DNA from: Dermacentor variabilis | Taxonomy: Eukaryota; Arthropoda; Arachnida; Ixodida; Ixodidae | Length of the DNA: 64,000 bases | Assembly: GCF_050947875.1 (NCBI RefSeq) | Contig: NC_134568.1 | Coordinates: forward strand, 203,882,729-203,946,728 | Direction: 5' to 3' | Shown: one piece after another, positions 55,413 through 64,000 of the stretch | Layout: the number at the start of each line of letters is the position of its first letter | How positions within the stretch are numbered: position 1 is the first letter of the stretch | Position numbers and translations under genes: made by a program | Notes under the pieces: model-generated | Told to the model about the DNA's origin: nothing | The model's database searches: none | What the model saw: only the letters and a program-made list of their open reading frames with translations

Positions 55413-57641
55413 ACTTTCGGCTTTAGGCTTGACCTTGCACGCCCCCTTATTCTGTTACGCTGACGGCGACCGCTGTCGTCAGGCCGCCGCCTCATTCTGA
55501 GCTTCGCCATTACCAGAGAGTACAGAAAGGTGTCTTCACAAACAATTCACGTGATTCTAGCCCATGTATCTGCAGCATTCTACATTTGGGAGATGGGCAC
55601 GCTAACCACTACGCTACCACCTCCCCCCATCCCCTTCAATTTATCTGCCCTCCCACTTCTCTTTTTCGTCGCAAACGCAAGCAGAACGGTCGCAGGAACG
55701 AAAAAAAAGTAAAGATTGCTTGAGCCGCTAGCTGACATATGACTTTAACTTTGGCAGGCTACTTTCATCAGAGCGCATGTGGACTTGCGGCTGCGTGCAG
55801 ATCGTCGCCTTAGCTTCATTGCAAATTTGCTTTCAGTGACTCTTCTTGGTTAAAACTGAAACGCTGGACAAAAGTGAGACACTCTGTTGAATTTTTTTCG
55901 TGTTTTCTAGGTTTAAACCAAAAACACTCATTCCTAACTTTAAAGCAGCAACAACTTCATCATCAGGGACTTGAAAATTAGTTTACACAAACAGTTTTGT
56001 TTTTTAAGAAATGGCATAAGGATACTATATTTCGCGGTCATCTCGCTGCCAATACGGGCCGGCACCACGTATCGGCGAAAGGGCATCACACTGCCGATGC
56101 AAGCGGCAGGTTACTGAATGGGGAAACCACAAAATAACGACTGTTTTTCAGTTCTCGCAACTTATTATACACAGAACACAAGGCACCCGCCACCACAACA
56201 CATTTTTTTCTACGACAGCGACGCACAACGGCGGACTGATATACTTGTTATAGGGGTTTAATTGTAATTTTCATCGCGGAACCGCAAGTGCAGGGAACGC
56301 CGCGCGTTTACCGCGGCCACGTATATGCTGTAGCCGCGCTTTTTCCTCTAGCAATATGGCCGCCGGTGGCTTCACGCGCTCCCGCAGGAGGCGGCTGGGA
56401 CTGGCACTCCAGAAGTTTAGTTATATAACCTCCTTGCATAGAAACGATAGCATGGTTGCTCATAGAATGTTGGCTTGCATATCTATGGCTGAGGCCCAAG
56501 ACGGCATCCTGTCTTTCAGCGCATTCTTATGTTTGCGTTCGCGTCTCTGTCTTGAAGGGACGCGCACCGTAACATACTGCAAAGGTGCTTGTGCTGCGCG
56601 AATGTAAGGCGAGAAATCCTGTTCGCAACATTCTTTTCTCTAGCTTGTTCAGTAAACCCATGTTTATAGCATTCCCGCAAACGCAAGAGTGACGAGTATG
56701 GCAACCATAACCACAAGAGTCACGGTACAGTCGTAAGTTGTCGCGACAGCGCAGTTGTAATTCACAGAGCCTGCCACTAAAGAATACGCGGCGAAGTATG
56801 GCCGATGAATAAGTAATTGCCAGAATTAGTATTCCGTAAACGTTATTTACCAACAACGGTGGGTGCTTATACTACCGCAAGGGACGTCTGCTGGGTGGTG
56901 ACTCCAATCATTTGCTCGCTACATCACACATCTACACTGAAACCAAAATGGTTTCACAAATTCCAGCTTATATTCTCTCGATCCTTAACTGCGACTTCGC
57001 CTGCTACGTGGACTGTATTTTTTTCTCCTTTTGTCCCTCGCTCCTTTCCCAGTGTGCTGAGATGTGCTTTCACCGACGTTTGGTTCTCCTTTTTTTAATA
57101 AATTCATTCATTTATTCATTCATTCAATCCTAAATTTCTGCAGAAAATAGCGTCTCTTGATCTCCATAATCACCCTCTCTCTCACCTGGAATCTCCAATC
57201 GCAAAACAATGTTGCTGTGTTGCATATGGCTGAGCGTCGCATATACAGTTTTCTAGGAATGGCCATCAATGCGGCGTGCGATTTTCGGTGGGTGACGAGG
57301 CAGTATAGAGCCCCTTCTCTCCCATTTCCACACTCAGCACTCTGCTCCGTGAATTACTATAAGCCGCTTCGACGGCAGACCACTATCGGAGAAAAATATC
57401 CTGGGAACTTGGTCCAAGCATTATTCAATTCACAAGGCCACAAAAGACCACCTGTGCTTCTTGAAAGTGCCTGCACTGTGTGTACTGCAGTGTTCACTCT
57501 CGCTACCTCTTCATTATTTTTCTTATCTTTCTTTTCCTTATCTCCCTGTTTATCTCTTAATGCGTCGCTAGGATTGTCAAAGTGGAAGAAAAGTGGAAGC
57601 GTGTGAAGTTTGGCAAGCTGGTCACGTGCGAGAGGTAGACA
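55413..57641. other. No recognised gene; one tRNA-like scrap
   Basis: The minus strand at ~55622-55560 has GGTAGCGTAGTGGTTAGCG, an A-box-like SINE head without a good B box. Frames at 56308-57133 are unrecognised. Confidence 0.35.
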
Positions 57642-57998
<357 letters not shown>

Positions 57999-59990
57999 GA
58001 GAGAGATGCGACACATGGTTCGCCCGCATTCACATTTAAACGCGCCCACGCGTGCACACACGCACACGGAACTGCACGCACACATAATCGCGCGTATTCT
58101 TGTACACACATGCACACACTCGTGCACGCGCGGATTCAAATATGGAGACACAAACACGTGCGCACACGCAAATGCAAGTACATATCCACTCCCTTCGCCT
58201 TCCCTGCTGCCTCGCAAAAACATGTGCGGGCAAACAGACAGAATGACACTCGCTATGCAATTAACGTTCAAACTCCAGCTGTAATAAATCGCTTTATGGT
58301 TAATATTTGGCGCTTCTTCAAGTAAATGTGCCCTCTGCCAAGAGGGTGCAGTACCATTTGCTCTTGTCTTGTGACATAACCGCCAATCCCCGACCAAAGC
58401 ACTGCCTTAACGCATTACCAATGTTCCGTCTAAGTGCCATAAATGTATATGTTGTTAGAAGAGACTACCTTCTCGGCGCAGACATTTGAAACTTGTCGAT
58501 ACTGGGCCGATGCATTGAAATAAACTTTCTAAAATTTTGCCCATTCAATTACGTATATATGTTGCCGTGAAGTTCCACAGTATGGTGAAGGTGCAATGTC
58601 GAGAATTCCCGAGTATGTCCATACTACAAGGCACGACTGTTTTTTTTTTCTTTAACGTAACACAAGGAAGACATGTGCATGCTTGTTATGTTGTCCTAGG
58701 AATAAAATCTGATAATAAGATGGATGATTTGACAAATGTGCAATCCATTGCTACGTCGTAGGAAGTAAAAATAAAAAGGGTAATATTTGAAGAGCACTCC
58801 TGAACAAACCACAACGAAATCGAGTTTTGTGTCTCGGCTACCTAGTGGGAGACTGTTGAACTGAGACCTAAGTGGCGTTAAAAGAAACACCACCGCAACG
58901 AATTCCTGCCAGCATTACGCGCCACGATAGGCACGAGCAATTAAACCACTCGGCCACGGCTGCCAACGTTGCTACAGTGATAGGCCTGGGTTTTTACAGA
59001 TACCACGTGAATTTTTATGACTGTGTTTCAAAAATCGCTTTTGGGAACAGTGTTACGCCATGTGTGGAGAGTCGGGATGGGCATCAATCGAAAGCTGAGT
59101 CTCTGGACTACATATGCTGTAGCGGCTATCACGTTGCAGCCGTAGTTTTACCACAGCTACCGTTTTTGTCTCGAAAATCGAGTACAAGCTTTCCTCGTTT
59201 CCATAGGCTTTCATTGCTGAATTTTTAACCGCTCTGGGAACAAAATTCTAGCTTGCCACAGCGCGATCACTGCATTTGGCTCGTCTGGATTGTCTTCTAG
59301 AACATGTCGTCATCTGCCTTTTTCAATAATCGACCTGCAGCTTTAATTATTCGCGAAAAACCCGCTCGTTCGATTGAAAACGCGCTAGCTTCGTAGAAAA
59401 GCTGGATATGGTTGTACTGCTTGCCGGTTCGTTGAGCATAAGATTTTTGTGAAATGCCGTAATGTGTACAAACGACGGTGCCGTAGTCTCGCTAAGTGCG
59501 GAAGTTGCTCATATCTGTGTTCTCGGTCGCACCAGAACACTGAAACGTGTTCGACTGAAACTCTGACTGAGTGGCTTGGGATCCGGCTGCTCTGATGCAG
59601 AGGATTAGTTGAAGATAGCGTAACTTTGATCATCCTGCTGTTGCTGCACTGCGGCCACCCACGCTATTTGTTCTAAACAGCGCGGCACTGCTTCTGCCAC
59701 CGCGTGGTGCCTACCATTCGTGTAGCACATTGGTTGCCAAGCACGCACGGTGTTTCTCATATATGGCCCCTCTCGTCGCGAAGCTTATATGTATACATTC
59801 GTAACATCGTCGTGCCCCCTACCTCCTGCACGCACTATATGAGATGCACCGAGTAGGGGCGTGAGGATGTGTTGAGGTGCGGGCTGTTGGTATTACAATT
59901 ATGCCGGCATTCCTGCGGTTTGGGGCTGCTTGGTAAACGATGATTGCAAGTTACGGTCATTTTAACACATTTAGGTAGCAAAATAGCTCC
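57999..59990. other. No recognised gene; tRNA-like scrap at ~58960-58975
   Basis: The minus strand from 58965 reads GGCAGCCGTGGCCGAGTGGTT, like the 5' end of a type II (Leu/Ser) tRNA or its SINE derivative. No B box was found at the right distance. Confidence 0.35.
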
Positions 59991-59994
59991 GTCC

Positions 59995-60566
59995 TCGTTT
60001 TACAGCGAAGCTGTATATGGCTAGCCGACTCGTCCGTCTGTCGCCTGTACGCCGAAAACTCCTCTGGCGCAACCCCATGCGCATGCGCGAAAAAAAAAAG
60101 AAAGAAAGAGAGGAAGAGAGGCACGCGATTGGCTGCGCCAGTAGTGACGTCGTTGCTCTCCATCCCAGTCGAGTGCGCGCGCAGCACTTTCTCTCTGTCT
60201 CCAAAATGGGTAGGCCCGCGCCATGCGTACTCATGAGAAGCAGGAAGTTTCGATCAGCAACGCCGTGAACAGAACAGGGGACGATCTCGCCTACGCCGTG
60301 CCGATACTGCAGGCCGGGCACAAGAAGAAGCTCGTGCAGCCGAGCGCAAGCAGAAACTGTGTACCGAGTATCCGGCCGCCTACCAAGCCGTCGTTTAATG
60401 AACCGTCCGGATTAACCCAGTGATAAACACCGGGCCGCACGTTTCAACTTCGCTGGTTGGCCATTTGTACGGAGTGCTTGGGTGGTGATATTTTTTATAT
60501 TGCGATAGTAAATGCGTGGACACTCCTGGCGAATTTCCAACGTCGCCGTCGCAGTGAGGTTCCATA
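59995..60566 (+). repeat. Interspersed repeat hosting the mariner insertion (left part)
   Basis: The terminal portion ATTGCGATAGTAA..GTGGACACTCC..CGTCGCCGTCGC corresponds to 25935-26010. It continues across the mariner at 61881-61945. The earlier part (TTACAGCGAAGCTGTATATGG...) looks like the same dispersed unit, from memory only. Confidence 0.45.
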
Positions 60567-61880
60567 GAGGGTCTGTTCTGAAAGTAGTAGGACTGGTTTT
60601 TTCCTGGGCGAATGGGTGGACGAGAGGCGGTCTGCGCGAGCAGGATCGATGAAGGGGGATATTAGGAACGCTGGGAAAAATCAGCAGTCGGTTCTTGGCC
60701 GTTGGAGAGAGCAGGTCACTTGTACTATGAATCCCTGTCGAAACGCCTCGTGACGAAGAATCATGGAGCGTTTACTGGATCAGCGATACGCAATCATATT
60801 TTGTGTACAGCTTCGTCAAATGGGCAAAGAGACTCACAACATGATTAAGGAGGCCAATGGTGATGCTGCCATGGGCAGATCCGGCGTTTTTGAGTGGCAC
60901 AAGCTGTTCCGAGAAGGTAGGGAAAGAGTGGAAGACGACGACCGCTGCGGATGCCCTTCGACCAGCAAGACCAACGAAAATGTGTCGAGAGAGAAAAATT
61001 TACTGAACAGTGATCGTTGGATGAGTATCACAATGATTGCTGATGACTTGAGCATTCCTCAAACCCAAGTTTTCAAGATCGTGACAGAAAACTTAGCCAC
61101 GAGGAAAGTGTGCGCGAAGTTCGTGCCACGAGTGGTGCCAGAGCAGCAAAAGGCCAACCAGAAAGCGATCTGCCAGGATCTTCTTCATCATGTGAATGAG
61201 GACCCCGACTTTTTGGACAATGCAGTGACCGGTGAGGAGACGTGGGTGTTTGATTACAACCCGGAGAGCAAGCAGCAGAGCTCAGAATGGCACACCCCTT
61301 CTTCGCCACGCCCCAAGAAAGCACGAATGAGCAAATCCAAGCAAAAGTCCATGCTCACTTGCTTTTTTGATCGACATGGAGTCATCCACAAAGAGTTCGT
61401 ACCACCCAGATAAACAGTTAAAACAGTTTTTTTTACATGGAAGTACTCAAAAGACTGCGAAAAAGCATTGTTCGTGTCCGCCGAGCGATCGCGAACAATT
61501 GGCGGCTGCACCATGACAACGCGCCGAGCCACACAGCGTTCCGCCTAGTGGAGTATTTTGCCCAGCACAAGGTGGCAGCGCTGCCTCAGCCTCCCTACAG
61601 CCCCGACTTGGCCCCGCGAGCCATTTTTCTATTCCCGAGAATAAAATCGACGCTCAAGGGGAAGCATCACGGATCAGTAGAGGTAGTTCAACAGGCCGTG
61701 ACGAGGGAGCTAAACAGCATTCCAGTCTAGGCGTTCCTGGAGGCGTACGAAAACTGTAAAACTCGTTGGCAGCCCTCTGTAAATGCGGAAGGGTGCTACT
61801 TTGAAAAATTCTAATCGTTTGTACTATTCTCACGAATAATTTTTTTAAAATGAGTCCTACTACATTCAGAACAGACCCTG
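60567..61880 (+). mobile_element. mariner transposon (1314 bp), decayed
   Basis: 28-bp inverted terminal repeats: GAGGGTCTGTTCTGAAAGTA (from 60567) and, inverted, CAGGGTCTGTTCTGAATGTA (to 61880), both continuing GTAGGACT. It is flanked by TA on both sides (60565-60566 and 61881-61882), the mariner target duplication. Element length is typical of the family. Confidence 0.95.
60763..61814 (+). pseudogene. mariner transposase (DD34D type), inactivated
   Basis: N-terminal helix-turn-helix region (VFEWHKLFREGRERVEDDDR, then WMSITMIADDLSIPQTQVFK). Catalytic part: TGEETWVFDYNPESKQQ, HHDNAPSHTA, YSPDLAPRAIFLFPRIK. The first catalytic Asp (TGDE) is Glu here, the second (HDN) is kept, and the third (CDFFLFP-type) is Ala. 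There is also a stop at 61411 (Q codon to TAA in the PPGQTV region), a frameshift in the T-run after it, and a TAG before AFLEAYENC near the C-terminus. Expected length ~345-350 residues. It moved the element by cut and paste and is clearly dead here. Confidence 0.92.
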
Positions 61881-61949
61881 TATACAGTCTAACTGTGATA
61901 AGATCCTATCATTTCCCGCGCGCTCGGCACAAGAAAAGAAAAAGAAACG

Positions 61950-62289
61950 AAAAATAGATACGTCGGGCCCACAAAAGGATCCAAAGAGAGCAGAATATAG
62001 CGCAAAGGGCTCACAATCGAGTGTGCATCTCCCGACGTTTGGTGCGGCTTGCGACCCCGCCTAATCTAAAGCTCTCTACTGTGATCAAGAGCATGGAACG
62101 AGAGAGGGGGGGGGGGGGAGGAGTCGTTAGGTGAGCTTTCATTGTATATGAAAACACTTTTCTGTAATAATAAATACACTGCAGTGTCTACCGCATCTTT
62201 TTAATAAAGTCACTTTTGCATATACTGAAGAGAATGAAGGCGAAAACCTGCGCGCTCACGAGACATTAATTAAATAGGTTATCACTGAA
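61950..62289. other. No recognised gene; poly-G run
   Basis: Poly-G at 62106-62118. Nothing else supported. Confidence 0.4.
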
Positions 62290-62720
62290 ATTCGGATGCA
62301 TTGTTACTTTCGATTGTTTTCTCCCACCAAATGTGGTGGGCTCGAGTACCTTAATTTACGCTGTATTAGCTAACTGCACCTCAATTAACACAAAATGTCG
62401 TGGGTTCGAGTGCCACAATTGACTTTATACAAATTAACCTTAATTAGCTTTAACTAACTTCGCCTTAACGCCAAAGGTCGTGTTTTCGACCATCAATGGT
62501 GCAACCATAAATTTTGGTGCCATTGAATTTTTGTCCTGCCAAAGGTCGAGGGTTCGACTCCCACCAAAGACTGTGGGTTCGAGTCCCACCAATGATCTTG
62601 GGTGATACGTCAATTTTGGTGCCATTGAATTTTGGTACCATAACGCCGGACGGTACATTTTTCAATAAAGCCGGACAACGGATTTTTCGACCCATGAGCC
62701 ACTTAAGGCTTTCGCCTAAA
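62290..62720 (+). repeat. Repeat with iterated T-arm/B-box-like motifs
   Basis: GTGGGTTCGAGTCCCAC-like motifs recur: GGTGGGCTCGAGTACC (~62335), CGTGGGTTCGAGTGCCAC (~62400), a weaker GTGTTTTCGACCATC (~62480), GAGGGTTCGACTCCCACC (~62548) and GTGGGTTCGAGTCCCACC (~62573). TTTTGGTGCCATTGAATTTT is also repeated (62513 and 62614). No A box or cloverleaf is seen. Likely a SINE-related dispersed repeat. Confidence 0.6.
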
Positions 62721-64000
62721 TGAATACTCTGCAATGTCTATCGCGCATTTTCAAATAAGGAAGCTTGTTCTAACGAAATAGTATTGTTAAGAAAGACATC
62801 TGTCATAATGCATTCCCGAAAAATCTCACTTTGATGTTTCAACGTGATCATCTCGACGGGCAAACTCGGTGGTTTGCTCGTCGAGAGACGAAAAAAAAAA
62901 TGCCTTTAGGCACTGTTGTATTTGATGTACAGTGCTCACTGTTTACCACGGGTGTGTTTTAAACAAGCTTCCTTCTCCTACAGGATAGCTGCTGAGATTG
63001 AAACAACGTTGTAATGTCACACAACAGCTATTCAGACTAAAAGGACTAGGCGCGGCACAACGCCCAGGCTTCTAGAGTTTAAGTGCCCTAGAAGACACAC
63101 TTTGTATCCAGCTGTTGTCCTGTAGCTCTGGCTTTACGTTTCTGTAAAATAAAGCCGTAGAGCTCACATAAGTAAGAACAGCTGTGCAAGTTCTCGAATA
63201 TAGCCTGTAGGCCGCTAAAAATAGCAGTAAAAATATGTCCCCGAGCTCGCCACTACCTTTTGAAAGGTGAACAAACAAGTAAGCAAGCAAATAAAGATTG
63301 CTAAGTTGTTTACCCGCCGCGTCTATCCTATGCAATCGTGGCCACAAGAAGAGTTCCAGGAAACCGAGTAAAAAAAATCAGCTTCATTTTTTTCCTTCAC
63401 TTTGGAGTCTGCGATCACATTTCTATCATAAACATACAAAACACTCGAGGTTCTCTTCGAGATCCAAGGGTTGTTTGCAGTACTCCGCTGCACTCTGACA
63501 ACAAAAATGCTACGGCAACGCAGATGGAGACTGCATAGTTGTTCCTCCCAGAGTGGGATCTTCTCTCAATCACAGTATGTATGTAGCGTAGTCGGAAGTG
63601 CTGAAGAAATGCTTTTTTCGTCATTGCGATAGAAACTAGCCCCGCTTGTCCACTGTATCTGTATGAATATTACGCCTTGCACAACTAATTACTTATGCGA
63701 GGTGTGCAATTTGTGCGCAATTTCTGTGCTTTTAGCGTAATCACGTTTCTTTTTCTTGGGACACATAAACACGTACATAAGGGGACAATTATTTATATTG
63801 TAGAAGAGGGAAGAACGTGGCCAAAGAACTACATTCAAAAAGGAAACATTAAAAATCTCGTACAAGCCCTCCAATTCGCACGCCAAGCGGAACGTTTGTA
63901 TGTATCTACGTAAACAACCAGTACGGTCAGCACGAAGCTTCCAGAGAGAGAGAGAGAGAGAGCGAAGGAGGGCATCTTACGCCAGCAACCGCTACGGCGA
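62721..64000. other. No recognised gene
   Basis: Short frames only. An (AG)n tract lies at 63944-63962. Confidence 0.4.

Noticed and set aside
55560..55625. tRNA gene on the minus strand
   Set aside because: Only an A-box-like 5' part; no good B box or cloverleaf.

Overview
The window looks like a gene-poor, transposon-dense piece of an arthropod genome. The repeat families (SINEs with the tick-type tRNA head and body, RTE and I-like LINEs, (CA)n and (TA)n tracts) suggest a hard tick (Ixodidae), but this is inferred from pattern memory and no species can be named. I found no host exon I could defend, no rRNA, no convincing functional tRNA gene and nothing bacterial.

Layout. 1-8701: two same-strand (minus) copies of one LTR retrotransposon family. 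Copy A is cut by the window edge. Copy B (1848-8701) is complete: two 798-bp LTRs that I read as differing at one base, a 4-bp ATAC target duplication, a tRNA-Leu primer site, and one open 1484-codon frame. That frame encodes SAP-like domain, SCAN-like capsid, zinc knuckle, protease, integrase, reverse transcriptase and RNase H in that order. Integrase before reverse transcriptase is the rare Gmr1-like order within Ty3/Gypsy. 8.9-17 kb: LINE relics, a fold-back repeat, a MITE and SINEs. 18-22.2 kb: a decayed I-clade LINE with ORF1 tail, endonuclease, RT and RNase H. 23-30.8 kb: tRNA-derived SINEs, a hAT-type MITE with an 8-bp target duplication, a hAT transposase relic, another MITE and a 68/69-bp satellite.

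30.9-38.5 kb is a three-level nest, all on the minus strand: an I-like LINE relic split by a CR1/L2-like LINE, itself split by an almost intact RTE LINE. 38.7-41.9 kb is probably a 3.2-kb non-autonomous hAT element with an 8-bp target duplication. 45.6-47 kb holds retroelement protein relics. 47.3-48.3 kb is a strange array of GTCTATAGAC-like dyads arranged as inverted and direct copies. 52.5-55.4 kb is a second, broken RTE copy with a 12-bp target duplication. 57.6-58 kb is a long (CA)n-type tract. 60.6-61.9 kb is a broken mariner inside an older interspersed repeat. 62.3-62.7 kb carries iterated T-arm-like motifs.

These parts do not form a pathway. Copy B of the LTR element could act as an autonomous unit. 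The MITEs, SINEs and fold-backs would depend on enzymes supplied elsewhere. The remainder is decayed sequence.
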